The notes: a model not told the origin generated them from the letters alone. A stretch of 64,000 nt of DNA from Pseudomonas sp. 7SR1 (GCF_900156465.1 NZ_LT707064.1:4231001-4295000); one strand, 5' to 3'. Shown: positions 49,974-63,613, counted from the stretch's first letter. Program-made: numbers and translations.

Positions 49974-51155
49974 TCAGCGCGCGGGGGACAGGGAGACATT
50001 GGCAATCGCCTGCAGGCCGATTTCTTCGTCCAGCAGATGACACCCGGGGTCCTGGCCCCACAGGTCACCCTCGGCCCAGGCCCGGGTGCGCGTATTGCCG
50101 TTGCAGATGGCCAGCCAGCGGCAGTGGCCGCAGCGGCCGCCCACGGTCCGTGGGTGCTCGCGCAGTTTCAGCAGAAGGGGGTCGGGGCGCTCGTACCAGA
50201 GGGTGCGAAACGGCGTACGGCGCACGTTGCCCACCGAGTGCTGCCACCAGTAGGTATCGGGATGAACCTCGCCGGTATTGTCGATATTGGCGATGCCGCA
50301 GCCCGAGGCATTGCCGCCCCAGGCTCGCAGCATCTGCTCCAGTGCGTCGGCATGCCGGGGCAGGCGTCGGGCGACCCATTGCAGCAGCAGGATCGCATCG
50401 GCGTCGTTGTTGCCGCTGACGAAATCGCTGTCGCGGCCCTGTTCGATGTCGTCCCAGGCCTGTTCGAAGATCAATGCCATGGCCTCGCGGCTCATCTGTT
50501 GGTGGGCATCGAGCGTGCGGCTGCGCTTGCCCCGGCCGCTGTAGTTGAGGTGTGACAGGTAGAACTTCTGTACGTCGTATTCCCTCATCAAGCCCAGCAG
50601 TTGGGGAAGCTGTGGGTGGTTCTGCCGGGTGAGGGTGGTCCGCAGTCCCACTCGGATACCTTGCTCGCGGCAGAGCCGGATGGCCGCCATGGAGCGGGCG
50701 AAGCTGCCCTTGAGCTGGCGGAATTCATCGTGGGTCGCTTCCAGGCCATCGATGCTGATGCCGACGTAATCGAACTGCGCCGCGCCAATTCGCTCGATGT
50801 TGTCCGCAGTGATCAGGGTGCCGTTGGTGGACAGGGCGAGAAACAATCCCCGATCCCGGGCATGCCGGCTGAGCTGGAACAGGTCTTCGCGCAGCAGGGG
50901 TTCGCCACCGGAAAGAATCAGCACGCGGACCCCGGCGTCATGCAGGTCATCGATGACCTTGAGGGCCGCGGCGGTATCCAGCTCGTCGCGAAACACGCTG
51001 TCGGCGGAGGTGGCGTAGCAATGCTTGCAGGTCAGGTTGCAACGCCGCAGCAGGTTCCAGATCACCACCGGTGGCCGGACGCTGCCCGGTGGCGAGGTGC
51101 GCGGGGCAGGGCATTGCCCGGCCAGGGCCCGCAGATAATGGCTGATCCTCAACAT
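49974..51155 (-). CDS. nirJ: NirJ, radical SAM heme d1 biosynthesis protein
   Basis: This 393-residue radical SAM enzyme has the CNLTCKHC (CxxxCxxC) cluster motif at about residue 39 and a C-terminal SPASM-like cysteine set (CGIAN, CGHC, CNGN, CHLL). The family removes propionate side chains from the d1 precursor, leaving the oxo groups. AAGGAG ribosome site upstream of the ATG. 41 bp after nirH. Confidence 0.95.
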   Translation of the reverse strand: MLRISHYLRALAGQCPAPRTSPPGSVRPPVVIWNLLRRCNLTCKHCYATSADSVFRDELDTAAALKVIDDLHDAGVRVLILSGGEPLLREDLFQLSRHARDRGLFLALSTNGTLITADNIERIGAAQFDYVGISIDGLEATHDEFRQLKGSFARSMAAIRLCREQGIRVGLRTTLTRQNHPQLPQLLGLMREYDVQKFYLSHLNYSGRGKRSRTLDAHQQMSREAMALIFEQAWDDIEQGRDSDFVSGNNDADAILLLQWVARRLPRHADALEQMLRAWGGNASGCGIANIDNTGEVHPDTYWWQHSVGNVRRTPFRTLWYERPDPLLLKLREHPRTVGGRCGHCRWLAICNGNTRTRAWAEGDLWGQDPGCHLLDEEIGLQAIANVSLSPAR

Positions 51156-51196
51156 AAAGCGCTCCTTCGTCGCGCAGGCACTCTTTCATACAACGC

Positions 51197-51724
51197 CTAG
51201 GGGGAGGGCAGGCGCAGGCCGGTTTTCTTCAGGATGCGGCTGCTCACCAGCATGTCGTCGGCGGCGCAGGCCTCGCCCAGCAGATACCGCAAATGTTCGC
51301 GGTAGCGGTCGATCTCTTCGCGGCTGCGGCCATGCACCATGGCGAACAGGTTGTAGCGCCAGCCGGGCTGGCGCGGACGGCGGTAGCAGTGGCTGACGAA
51401 GGGCTGCGCGCCCAACAGGGCACCGAGGCGCGGGACGTCGGCATCGGCCACGTCCCAGACCGTCATGCCGTTGTGGCGGTAGCCCAGGCGGTAGTGATTG
51501 GGAACGGCGGCGATGCGACGGATGGCGCCTTCGGCCTGCAGGCACTTGAGCAGGTCGAGGGTCGCTTCCACGCTCAGCCCCAGCTGTTCGGCCAGCCACC
51601 CCCAGGGGTCGTCCACCAGCGGCAGGCCGGCCTGGGTCAGTTCCACCAACCGCCGTACCGAAGTCGCTGGCGCCGCAGGCGGCGTGGACAGCAACGAATC
51701 ACACGGGGAAATACAGGCCGACAT
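51197..51724 (-). CDS. nirH: NirH, siroheme decarboxylase subunit
   Basis: This 175-residue AsnC/Lrp-like protein is one of four related proteins (NirD, L, G, H) that together decarboxylate siroheme to didecarboxysiroheme in heme d1 synthesis. Family features are the winged-helix start (GLPLVDDPWGWLAEQLG) and the CYRRPRQPGWRYNLFAMVHG segment. It overlaps nirG by 26 bp. Confidence 0.92.
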   Translation of the reverse strand: MSACISPCDSLLSTPPAAPATSVRRLVELTQAGLPLVDDPWGWLAEQLGLSVEATLDLLKCLQAEGAIRRIAAVPNHYRLGYRHNGMTVWDVADADVPRLGALLGAQPFVSHCYRRPRQPGWRYNLFAMVHGRSREEIDRYREHLRYLLGEACAADDMLVSSRILKKTGLRLPSP

Positions 51725-52142
51725 GGTATGTCTCCTCCTTGGGCAGGTTCAGCGGTACCAGGCCTGTCAGGCGCTCGATGCGCAGCAGGGTGTCGGTGAT
51801 CGCCTGTTCGCTGGAGCAGGCGAGTACGAACCACATGTTCCAGGCGTGCTCGCGACGGTAGTTGTGGGCCACCTCGGGCATGCCGTTGAGCAGCTCGGCG
51901 ATGGTGTCGAAGCGCGGCTCGGGCACCGCCAGGGCGGCCAGGGTGAACGCCCCGCCCAGTCGATCGATGTCGAACATCGGGCCGAAACGGGTGAGCACGC
52001 CGTCATTGAGCAGCTCATGCAATCGGTCGAGCAGTTCGGTACTGCTGCTACCCAGTTCATGGGCCAATGCCTGCCAGGGCTGACGTACCAGCGGCAGGCC
52101 CAGTTGCAGGCGGTTGATCAGGCGTCGATCCAGGTCATCCAT
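51699..52142 (-). CDS. nirG: NirG, siroheme decarboxylase subunit
   Basis: This 147-residue protein is a paralogue of NirD (start [33 protein letters not shown] segment). The start at 52142 gives the same length as P. aeruginosa NirG and overlaps the nirL end. It acts in the siroheme decarboxylase complex of heme d1 synthesis. Confidence 0.92.
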   Translation of the reverse strand: MDDLDRRLINRLQLGLPLVRQPWQALAHELGSSSTELLDRLHELLNDGVLTRFGPMFDIDRLGGAFTLAALAVPEPRFDTIAELLNGMPEVAHNYRREHAWNMWFVLACSSEQAITDTLLRIERLTGLVPLNLPKEETYHVGLYFPV

Positions 52143-52647
52143 CGAGACGCGCTCCGGCAGGAGGGGCGTATCGCCCGCCGCACTGCTTGAACAGATGGGA
52201 GCTGAACAGCAATTCATGGGGCAGGTCGTCCAGCAGGTGCTGTTCGAGCAGGGCCTTGACCTGTGCCTGTACGCGGTCACGCTGGCGTCCATGGATCATG
52301 CAGAACAGGTTGTATTGCCACTGGGGCAGGCGTCGCGGACGCTGGTAGCAGAGGCTGATTCCCGGGGCCTGGCCAAGGCGGCGACCCACTTCGTCCACCA
52401 GGGCATCCGGTACGTCCAGTACCAGCATGGCGTTGGCGGCGAAGCCCAGGGCACGATGGTTGACCACCAGGCCGACCCGCCGGAACAACCCCTCTTGATG
52501 CCATTGCCGCATCTGTTCGAGGACCTGTTCTTCGCGGGCTTCGATCTGCCCGGCCAGCGCCTGGAAAGGGCGCGGGGTCAGGGGCAGTCCCGTTTCCAGG
52601 AGACGGCGCAGGGCCAGGGATTGTCGTTCGCTCAACGCGTTATTCAT
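52135..52647 (-). CDS. nirL: NirL, siroheme decarboxylase subunit
   Basis: This 170-residue AsnC-like protein resembles NirH ([21 protein letters not shown]). It overlaps the nirD end by 8 bp. It is part of the NirDLGH decarboxylase complex; the NirD/G-like and NirL/H-like halves alternate in this operon, suggesting an ancestral pair duplicated once. Confidence 0.92.
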   Translation of the reverse strand: MNNALSERQSLALRRLLETGLPLTPRPFQALAGQIEAREEQVLEQMRQWHQEGLFRRVGLVVNHRALGFAANAMLVLDVPDALVDEVGRRLGQAPGISLCYQRPRRLPQWQYNLFCMIHGRQRDRVQAQVKALLEQHLLDDLPHELLFSSHLFKQCGGRYAPPAGARLDG

Positions 52648-53101
52648 CAGCAGCCTCCAGGGCGAAGCCCAGGTCGATGCGGTAGGCGGTCAGCATGGGC
52701 AGGTCCAACGGCGTGAGGCCGGTGTCCCTTTCCAGCTCCAGGAGAATGTTGTCCAGGTGGGCGCGGTCGGGGCCGGTGAGCACGAACCACAGGTTGTAGC
52801 GGTGTTCCCTGGCGTAGTTGTGATTGACCTCCGGGTAATGGCTGACGCGGGCCGCCACCTGATGCAGGCGGTCCACGGGCACCGCCAGGGCTGCCAGGGT
52901 GCTGGCGCCGGCCCGGGTGTGCTCGAACACCGGGCCGATCCTCGACAGGGTGCCGGCCAGTTGCAGGTGTTGCAGGCAGTCGAGCACCTGGGCTTGCGTA
53001 CAACCCAAGGCCTCGGCCATGGCCTGGTAAGGCTGCGGGCACAACGGCATGCCATGCTGAAAACGGTCGATCAGGCGACGGGAGAGCGAGGCGGTGTTCA
53101 T
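52640..53101 (-). CDS. nirD: NirD, siroheme decarboxylase subunit
   Basis: This 153-residue Lrp-like protein has [20 protein letters not shown] at the start and [17 protein letters not shown], the segment shared with NirG. The start at 53101 lies 2 bp after the nirF stop. It acts in conversion of siroheme to didecarboxysiroheme. Confidence 0.92.
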   Translation of the reverse strand: MNTASLSRRLIDRFQHGMPLCPQPYQAMAEALGCTQAQVLDCLQHLQLAGTLSRIGPVFEHTRAGASTLAALAVPVDRLHQVAARVSHYPEVNHNYAREHRYNLWFVLTGPDRAHLDNILLELERDTGLTPLDLPMLTAYRIDLGFALEAADE

Positions 53102-53103
53102 GC

Positions 53104-54282
53104 TCAGTACCCCGGCTTGTGGGCGCGGCTGCTGAAGAAAATCCCGCTGGGGCTCTGGGCGGGCAGGGTGGCCAGTCGCTCGAGCCGGTACGGATCCCAC
53201 ACCTGCACCTCGCCGCCGTCCCGGACAGACAACCACATCTGGTCGCCCCTCGCGGTGAATTCCATGTGCAGCACCGCAGGTCCCGGCTTCAGGTCGGCGA
53301 CGATGGCGTGGGTCTGGGTGTCGATGACCTGGACGCGGTCGTTATCCGGGTAGGCGAAGTTGACCCACAGCTGCCGGCCATCCGGGCGTGCCGTGACAAA
53401 CACCGGCTGGCCGGCCACGGCGATGGCATCGACCGGCTGCCAGCGCCGAGCGTCCATCACCAGCACCTGGTGATGACCGACGGCGGGCACGAAGGCGTGT
53501 CGGTCGGCCATGGCCCAACCTTCCAGATGAGGCATCTTGTACACCGGGAGCCTGGCCTGGCCGCGCCCGTAGTGTCCGAGTACACGTTTCACGCCGCGTT
53601 CGGGGTGCCACAGGTCGAGTTGGGCCATGCCGTCCTCGCCGAACAGTCCGGCCATGTAATAGCGACCGTCCGGGGTGATCAGCGCGTCATAGGGTTGCTG
53701 GCCGATGCCTGTGAAACGTTCGATTCGTGGCGTTGGGCCCTGGCTGAAATCGGCGCTCCAGATTTCCCCGGTGTCGAACAGGCTGAAGACGAAGCGTTGC
53801 CCCGGTGCATCCACCAGGCCCACCACCCGGGAGCGCTTCTGCCTGTCAGGCAGCGGCGTGGCGGGAATGTCGGCGATCTGCTCCAGGGTCCGGGCATTGA
53901 ACACCTTGACGCCCCCGGGCTCGTAGTTGGAGACGGCGATCAGCTTGCCGTCCTGGCTGATCGCCCCGCCGATGCTGTTACCGCCCTGGATGATGCGGCG
54001 ATCGATACGTGCGCTGAGCAGGTCGACCTTGCTCAAGCCGCCATCGCGGCCGAACACGTAGGCATAACGCTGGTCCCGGGAAAACACCACCGAGGCATGT
54101 GACAGGTCGCCCAGCCCTTCGACACGAGCGAGGGCGGTATGGGTGTCGCTCTCGATGATCTGCAGGCTGCCGGTGGCGCGCTCCACCACCACCCCCAGGT
54201 CACCTGTGCCGCGCAGCGGCGTCTGGGCGCAAGCCGACAGCAGCATGGCGATGGCCGTGAAGGACAGGAGAGAACGGATCAT
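53104..54282 (-). CDS. nirF: NirF, heme d1 biosynthesis propeller lipoprotein
   Basis: This 392-residue periplasmic protein has signal and lipobox LLSAC (Cys about residue 18), then a d1-type beta-propeller without a cytochrome c domain. The family binds a heme d1 precursor and interacts with NirN and NirS. The ATG at 54282 overlaps the nirC stop (ATGA), and a GACAGGAG site precedes it. Confidence 0.94.
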   Translation of the reverse strand: MIRSLLSFTAIAMLLSACAQTPLRGTGDLGVVVERATGSLQIIESDTHTALARVEGLGDLSHASVVFSRDQRYAYVFGRDGGLSKVDLLSARIDRRIIQGGNSIGGAISQDGKLIAVSNYEPGGVKVFNARTLEQIADIPATPLPDRQKRSRVVGLVDAPGQRFVFSLFDTGEIWSADFSQGPTPRIERFTGIGQQPYDALITPDGRYYMAGLFGEDGMAQLDLWHPERGVKRVLGHYGRGQARLPVYKMPHLEGWAMADRHAFVPAVGHHQVLVMDARRWQPVDAIAVAGQPVFVTARPDGRQLWVNFAYPDNDRVQVIDTQTHAIVADLKPGPAVLHMEFTARGDQMWLSVRDGGEVQVWDPYRLERLATLPAQSPSGIFFSSRAHKPGY

Positions 54283-54608
54283 GAGGCGGGTTTTCCTTGA
54301 AGGAGCCGGTCCACCAGCCAGCGGATATCGTCGGGAGCAAGCAGTGCCGCCCAACCGGGCATGGCGCTGCCGGGGCGGCCGAAGGTGACGGTGGCGATGA
54401 GGCTGTCGCGGGATTTACCGGCCAGGGCTTCATGGGTCAGGGGAGGGCCGAGGCCGCCGGTCAGGTACAGGCCGTGGCAGGCGCCACAGTCCTGGTCCAG
54501 CAGGTGTTGCAATTGAGCCTGGCGCTGGTGGTCGGGAGCGGCCAGCACGCAGGAAGAGAAAGCGAAGAGGAGGGTGGTCATCGAGATTGCAGTGCTGTGT
54601 CGTTCCAT
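54279..54608 (-). CDS. nirC: NirC, c-type cytochrome of the nir operon
   Basis: This 109-residue periplasmic monoheme cytochrome has a signal peptide ending VLAAP and heme motif CGACH at about residue 42, with a probable Met ligand in GSAMPGW. It can donate electrons to NirS and has been linked to heme d1 maturation. The CAGGAGG site before the ATG at 54608 fixes the start. An 80-bp gap with a REP-like hairpin separates it from nirM. Confidence 0.94.
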   Translation of the reverse strand: MERHSTAISMTTLLFAFSSCVLAAPDHQRQAQLQHLLDQDCGACHGLYLTGGLGPPLTHEALAGKSRDSLIATVTFGRPGSAMPGWAALLAPDDIRWLVDRLLQGKPAS

Positions 54609-54639
54609 GACGCCTCCTGAATTGAAATCGTGCGCGCTC

Positions 54640-54670
54640 CTGTGACGAGGGGATAAATCCCTCGCCACAG
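54640..54670. repeat. REP-like hairpin between nirM and nirC
   Basis: A 31-nt near-palindrome with CTGTG-CGAGGG and CCCTCG-CACAG arms around GATAAAT. The same core words (GAGGGGATNNATCCC, CTCGCCACA) recur at 58552-58566 and in the 60603-60745 element, so it belongs to a dispersed Pseudomonas REP family. Its place inside the nir operon could stabilise the nirSM transcript over the biosynthetic genes. Confidence 0.75.
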
Positions 54671-54688
54671 GGATGGACTCCTTGAGCG

Positions 54689-54997
54689 TTATTTAAGAGT
54701 CAAGACCCACGCCGCGAGGATCTTGGCTTCCTCTTCGGTCACGGGGTTGGCCGGCATTGGCATCGGGCCCCAGTTTCCCTGGGTCCCTTCCTTGATGTGC
54801 TTGGCCAGTACCTCCTGTGCCCCGGCGACGCCGGCATTCTTCGCCGCCACCTCCTTGAGCGCCGGGCCCACCACCTTGGTGTCGATGGAGTGGCAGGCGG
54901 CGCAGGGCTTGCTCTTGAACAGCGTCGGGCCGTCTTGCGCCGACGCCGGCAGGCCGTAGGCGGCAGTCAAGGCCAACGCAATCAGAATAGGCTTCAT
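54689..54997 (-). CDS. nirM: Cytochrome c-551, electron donor to NirS
   Basis: This 102-residue small periplasmic cytochrome has a signal peptide ending PASAQ, heme motif CAACH and axial methionine in the GPMPMPAN segment. It is the classic electron donor to cytochrome cd1 nitrite reductase. 24 bp after nirS. Confidence 0.96.
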   Translation of the reverse strand: MKPILIALALTAAYGLPASAQDGPTLFKSKPCAACHSIDTKVVGPALKEVAAKNAGVAGAQEVLAKHIKEGTQGNWGPMPMPANPVTEEEAKILAAWVLTLK

Positions 54998-55021
54998 GGT
55001 TTTTCCTCTTATTGATGGGGC

Positions 55022-58271
<3,250 letters not shown>

Positions 58272-58283
58272 GCGGAGGTGCTC

Positions 58284-58538
58284 GTGCCGGCTTCCCGTGT
58301 CCTGATCGCCTGCTGGTCGATGCTGGTCGTGCTGAGCATCGGTACTGTCGCCCTGGGCCAGGTCGCCGCCACCGGGCTGGTGTCCATCGCCATCCTGGCG
58401 GTCGCGGTGGGCAAGGCCTGGTTGATCGCCGACGGCTTCATGGAACTGCGCCATGCGCCGCGGTTGTGGCGTTGGTTGGTGCTGAGCTGGGCGGTGCTGT
58501 TGGCGAGTGTAATAGGGATCGTCATCACACCCGCCTGA
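58284..58538 (+). CDS. nirP: NirP, small membrane protein (cytochrome oxidase subunit IV-like)
   Basis: This 84-residue protein has three hydrophobic helices, like the third member of nirQOP. The start is GTG at 58284, with GGAGG 5 nt upstream; an in-frame GTG at 58278 overlaps that site. 12 bp after nirO. Exact function is not known. Confidence 0.88.
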   Translation: MPASRVLIACWSMLVVLSIGTVALGQVAATGLVSIAILAVAVGKAWLIADGFMELRHAPRLWRWLVLSWAVLLASVIGIVITPA

Positions 58539-58641
58539 ACCTGTGAACACAGAATCCCTCGCCACAAAACAACCCCTGCCATAAAAGCTCACCTGCCTTT
58601 TGGGCGGTGGCGGAACAACCCACCAGAACCATCGGAGATTC

Positions 58642-58655
58642 TTGATTGCCATCAA
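58642..58655 (+). promoter_or_regulatory. ANR/DNR box and promoter of norCB
   Basis: TTGATTGCCATCAA is a perfect FNR-type box. A -10 element TAGAAT (58679-58684) fits a start near 58690, 23 nt before the norC ATG. This rules out the in-frame ATG at 58683 as a norC start. DNR, responding to NO, is the expected activator. Confidence 0.9.
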
Positions 58656-58712
58656 GCGGTTTCAGAGCCCTCGCTTCCTAGAATGAACACGCCAAGCAAT
58701 GAGGAAGTGACC

Positions 58713-59153
58713 ATGTCAGATACCTTCACCAAAGGCATGGCCAGGAATATTTATTTCGGGGGGAGCATCTTCTTCTTCCTGATATTCCTGGCCCTGACCT
58801 ACCACACCGAACAGACCTTTCCAGACCGTAGCAACCAGGCCCAACTGAGCGAGTCGGTGATTCGCGGCAAGGGCGTCTGGGAGCGCAACAACTGCATCGG
58901 TTGCCACACGCTGCTGGGCGAGGGCGCTTATTTCGCGCCGGAGCTGGGCAATGTGATCAACCGGCGCGGTGGCGAGGAAGCCTTCAAGCCGTTCCTCCAG
59001 GCCTGGATGAAAATGCAGCCCTTGGGAGCCCCTGGGCGCCGGGCCATGCCGCAGTTCAACCTGAGCGAGCAGGAAGTCGACGACCTCGGCGAATTCCTCA
59101 AGTGGAGCTCGAAAATCAACACCAATGGCTGGCCGCCAAACAAGGAGGGCTGA
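58713..59153 (+). CDS. norC: Nitric-oxide reductase subunit C
   Basis: This 146-residue membrane-anchored cytochrome c subunit of cNOR has an N-terminal helix (FFFLIFLALTYH region) and periplasmic heme motif CIGCH, with axial Met in RRAMPQF. GAGGAAG site before the ATG. Length equals P. aeruginosa NorC. It passes electrons from c-551 to NorB. Confidence 0.97.
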   Translation: MSDTFTKGMARNIYFGGSIFFFLIFLALTYHTEQTFPDRSNQAQLSESVIRGKGVWERNNCIGCHTLLGEGAYFAPELGNVINRRGGEEAFKPFLQAWMKMQPLGAPGRRAMPQFNLSEQEVDDLGEFLKWSSKINTNGWPPNKEG

Positions 59154-60584
<1,431 letters not shown>

Positions 60585-60602
60585 GTCACCACAGTGGTTA
60601 GT

Positions 60603-60745
60603 CCGGACCCATTTGTGGCAAGGGGATTCATCCCCGCTGGGCTGCGAAGCAGCTCCAAAAGGTCTGCTACTGCGGTGTATCAGACCGGATGCAGGGGCCG
60701 ATTCACGCCCCAGCGGGATGAATCCCCTCGCCACAATGGGTTCGG
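60603..60745. repeat. Large REP-type inverted repeat between norB and norD
   Basis: About 140 bp with outer arms that are near-perfect reverse complements over some 38 bp (left from 60603, right ending 60745; key words GTGGCAAGGGGATTCATCC and GGGATGAATCCCCTCGCCAC). A second small hairpin GCTGC-GAA-GCAGC lies inside. Typical dispersed element of fluorescent pseudomonads; it fills most of the 179-bp gap and may lower norD expression. Confidence 0.85.
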
Positions 60746-60763
60746 CTTAAGAGGAGAATAACC

Positions 60764-62602
60764 ATGGCATTCACCCTGGAGCTGGAAGAATGGGTCGGCA
60801 GTGTCTGGCACCGTTTCATCACCCGTCGCGCCAGTGTGGATTTTCCCGAAGCACGGGTGGAATTGAATGCGCGACTACGCGCCCTTCAAGTGCTGTTTCA
60901 CGCCACGGGCGGTTCTCGCCAGTTGGGTGTGGAGGCGGTCAGCGACCGTGATCTGCTGCTACGTCGCAACCTGTTGCAGCAGATCGCCGGCACCTGCAAG
61001 CGAGTACCCCTGGCTTGCTGCGACGGCAATAACCTGCGTCTGCCGGCGAGCCTGGCGGCGTTTCCCGATGTCGGCCTGAACGAAGAGCTGTATCGCTGGC
61101 TCGCGTTGCTGGCCGCGCAGTCGGGGCCGATGAGGCACTGGGGGCGGGACAACCAGCGCTGGACCCAGGCGGTATTGCAGCGCTACCCGGTGCTGCGTCC
61201 TCGCTACCGGCGGTTGGTGGAAACGCACTTGGCGCTGCGCCCCGATCCGGCCACACTCGACCCGGCTGAAGCGGCCCTGGAGCGCGCGTTGTGCCAGGCC
61301 CTGCGCGAGCCCGGCAGTGTCGAGCATTTCCCGCGCAGCGAACGGGCAGCCTGGCCGCTTCCGCTCTGGTTATATCCGCCCCGGCATCTGGCCAATCCCC
61401 AAGGCGCCGATCTCGAAGAGTCCGATCAGTACCTGGCGACACCGCCGGGTGAACAGCAGGGTGGACGCAAGCGCGCCGAACGCATCGACGAAACCAGTCG
61501 TGACGGCGGCCTACTCATCGTGCGCCTGGAAAACCTGTTCAGTTGGACCGAGCACGTGGACCTGGATCGCTGGTCGGACGACAGCGAGGATCCGCACGCC
61601 GCCCGGGTGGCCGAAGACCTCGATCAACTGACCCTGTCGCGCACGCGGTTGCGCAAGGGCGGTGGCTTGAAACTGCATCTGGACCTGCCGCCAGCCGACG
61701 CGGATGACATGCCGCTGGGCGAAGGCATCCTGTTGCCGGAATGGGACTACCGCAAACAGCGCCTCCAGGATGATTTCGTCAGCTTGCAGACGTTTGCTCC
61801 TCGCGACTGCGAACCCCAACCGTTGCCAGCACGTCTGCGTTCCCCGGCCCAGCGGTTGCGCCGCCAGTTCGAGCATCTGCGCAACGACCGGCAGTGGTTG
61901 CGCCAGCAAACCCAGGGTTCGGAACTGGATCTGCAGGCCTGGCTGGATTTTCACGTCGAGCGCCGGCAAGGACCGTGCAGCGAGCGTGGCCTGTTCATGG
62001 AGCAACGCCAGACCCGCCGCGACCTGGCCTGCCTGCTGCTGGCCGACCTGTCGATGTCCACCGATGCCCATCTCAACGATGAGCACCGGGTGATCGATGT
62101 GATCCGCGACAGCCTGCTGCTGTTCGCCGAAACGCTGTCGGTGCTGGGGGACGACTTTGCCTTGTATGGCTTTTCATCCCTGCGTCGCCAGCAGGTGCGG
62201 ATGTATGAGCTCAAGACATTCCACCAGCACTACGATGACCAGGCCCGCGGCCGTATCCAGGGCCTCAAGCCCGGTTATTACACGCGCATGGGCGCCGCTA
62301 TCCGGCAGGCCACGCAACGCCTGGCAGGCTGCAAGCGGCGGCGCAGGCTGTTGCTGCTGCTCAGTGACGGCAAGCCCAATGACCTGGACCTGTATGAGGG
62401 CCGCTACGGTGTGGAGGATACTCGCCAGGCCGTGCTGGAAGCCCGCCGCCAGGGGGTGACGCCGTTCTGCATCACCATCGATCGCGAGGCGGGGGATTAT
62501 CTGCCGTACATGTTCGGGGCCAACGGCTACACCTTGATTCGCCAGCCCGAGCAACTGCCGCTACGCCTTCCGCAGCTGTACCGGCAATTGACCCAGGATT
62601 GA
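60764..62602 (+). CDS. norD: NorD, VWA-domain NO-reductase activation protein
   Basis: This 612-residue cytoplasmic protein has a C-terminal von Willebrand A domain: MIDAS DLSMS at about residue 427, T/S in YTRMGAA and LLLLSDGKPND. It works with the MoxR ATPase NirQ to insert FeB into NorB. A GAGGAG site precedes the ATG. It ends 4 bp before the convergent zinc-ribbon gene, with no terminator between. Confidence 0.95.
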   Translation: MAFTLELEEWVGSVWHRFITRRASVDFPEARVELNARLRALQVLFHATGGSRQLGVEAVSDRDLLLRRNLLQQIAGTCKRVPLACCDGNNLRLPASLAAFPDVGLNEELYRWLALLAAQSGPMRHWGRDNQRWTQAVLQRYPVLRPRYRRLVETHLALRPDPATLDPAEAALERALCQALREPGSVEHFPRSERAAWPLPLWLYPPRHLANPQGADLEESDQYLATPPGEQQGGRKRAERIDETSRDGGLLIVRLENLFSWTEHVDLDRWSDDSEDPHAARVAEDLDQLTLSRTRLRKGGGLKLHLDLPPADADDMPLGEGILLPEWDYRKQRLQDDFVSLQTFAPRDCEPQPLPARLRSPAQRLRRQFEHLRNDRQWLRQQTQGSELDLQAWLDFHVERRQGPCSERGLFMEQRQTRRDLACLLLADLSMSTDAHLNDEHRVIDVIRDSLLLFAETLSVLGDDFALYGFSSLRRQQVRMYELKTFHQHYDDQARGRIQGLKPGYYTRMGAAIRQATQRLAGCKRRRRLLLLLSDGKPNDLDLYEGRYGVEDTRQAVLEARRQGVTPFCITIDREAGDYLPYMFGANGYTLIRQPEQLPLRLPQLYRQLTQD

Positions 62603-62606
62603 GGTG

Positions 62607-62807
62607 TCAGGCGATGTCGCGAGGCAACCAGAAGAACATCGCCACGCACAATACCGCCAGCCCTACGCAGAACCAGGTGAAACGGCGCACCCGCCGTGCC
62701 CCAGCCAGTGCCGCCTCGGCCGGCAGGGGCATGCCGCACTGGCGGCATTGGGTTTCACTGGCAGGGTTGGCCTGTTGGCAATACAGGCAGATGGGGCGTG
62801 GGCTCAT
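62607..62807 (-). CDS. Small zinc-ribbon membrane protein downstream of dnr (DnrP-like)
   Basis: This 66-residue protein has an N-terminal zinc ribbon (CLYC...CRQC) and one C-terminal helix (FTWFCVGLAVLCVAMFFWL). The ATG overlaps the dnr stop by ATGA, so it is cotranslated with dnr. A short gene holds the same position in P. aeruginosa and P. stutzeri (there called dnrP). Function unknown; a redox or metal-linked partner of denitrification is possible. Confidence 0.85.
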   Translation of the reverse strand: MSPRPICLYCQQANPASETQCRQCGMPLPAEAALAGARRVRRFTWFCVGLAVLCVAMFFWLPRDIA

Positions 62808-63487
62808 TCGAATTGCTCCAGGCGCAGGCGATCGAGGATTGCGATCTGGCGACCGTCCTGGGTGATGATCTTTTCATCGATCAAGCGCCGGATGATTCGC
62901 GAAAACGTTTCCGGCTGGATGGACAGGTGGCCGGCGATCAACTGCTTGGCCATCGGCAACTCGAACTGGCTGTCCACGGTTTGCAGGCGTACCAGCTGCG
63001 TCAGCAGGTAGCGAACCACGCGGTGGGTGGCGTTCTTCAGCGACAGGGTCTCGATTTCGTTGACCCGTTGATGCAGGCGCACGCACAGCTTGCCGAGCAG
63101 GGCGAAGGTCAGCCGGCTGTTGCTTTGCAGCAGGCGCATATAGGTGGCATTGGACAGGCGATACAGCTGGGTCGGGCCGACCGCATCGGCGGAGGCGACA
63201 TAGTTGGGGGTGTCCATCAGCATCATGGCCTCGGCGAAGGTCTGGCGTTCGCTGATGACCTCGAAGACTTTCTCCTGGCCGTCGGGGGTGAGCCGGTAGA
63301 TCTTCACCGCCCCGGCAATCACGAAGTAGAACGCCTGCGCCGGTTCGCCCTGGCGGAACAGCGGATCACCCTTGTCGATGTTCAGCAGTTGACTGGTACT
63401 CATCAATTCGTCGAGCTGTTCTTCGTTCAGGGGCTCGAACAGATGATGGCTGCGCAAGATCTGGTGATGGACACGGTGGAGCACCAT
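62804..63487 (-). CDS. dnr: DNR, NO-sensing CRP/FNR-family activator
   Basis: This 227-residue regulator activates nir, nor and nos genes when heme-bound NO is sensed. It has the cAMP-type sensor domain (GDPLFRQGEPAQAFYFVIAG), a long dimer helix and a C-terminal HTH (HLSIQPETFSRIIRRL). It lacks the N-terminal cysteine cluster of ANR/FNR, as expected for DNR. It is preceded by a 29-codon gene and a predicted sigma-54 promoter with NorR-type sites; no FNR box is visible in the leader. Confidence 0.95.
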   Translation of the reverse strand: MVLHRVHHQILRSHHLFEPLNEEQLDELMSTSQLLNIDKGDPLFRQGEPAQAFYFVIAGAVKIYRLTPDGQEKVFEVISERQTFAEAMMLMDTPNYVASADAVGPTQLYRLSNATYMRLLQSNSRLTFALLGKLCVRLHQRVNEIETLSLKNATHRVVRYLLTQLVRLQTVDSQFELPMAKQLIAGHLSIQPETFSRIIRRLIDEKIITQDGRQIAILDRLRLEQFE

Positions 63488-63523
63488 GGCGTGGATCCTT
63501 GTGATGGAAAATGAAGGTTCGGG

Positions 63524-63613
63524 TCAGAGCAGGCTCAGGGACAGACCGCTGGCCAGGGCCACGATGCAGGACAGCACGACGAACCAGGCAAGCGGCAAAG
63601 CGACATGTTTCAT
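63524..63613 (-). CDS. 29-residue single-helix membrane peptide upstream of dnr
   Basis: The frame encodes MKHVALPLAWFVVLSC followed by IVALASGLSLSLL and a stop. It is one hydrophobic helix with a short basic start, typical of small membrane proteins. The ATG lies about 25 nt after the expected sigma-54 transcript start, and dnr begins 36 bp downstream, so both are in one transcript. The ribosome site is modest (GGGGTG). I do not recognise it; it could be a real small subunit or a leader peptide affecting dnr translation. Confidence 0.5.
   Translation of the reverse strand: MKHVALPLAWFVVLSCIVALASGLSLSLL

Noticed and set aside
58683..58712. Longer norC start at 58683
   Set aside because: It lies at or before the expected transcript start of the FNR-dependent promoter and overlaps the -10 element; 58713 has a proper ribosome site and the family length.
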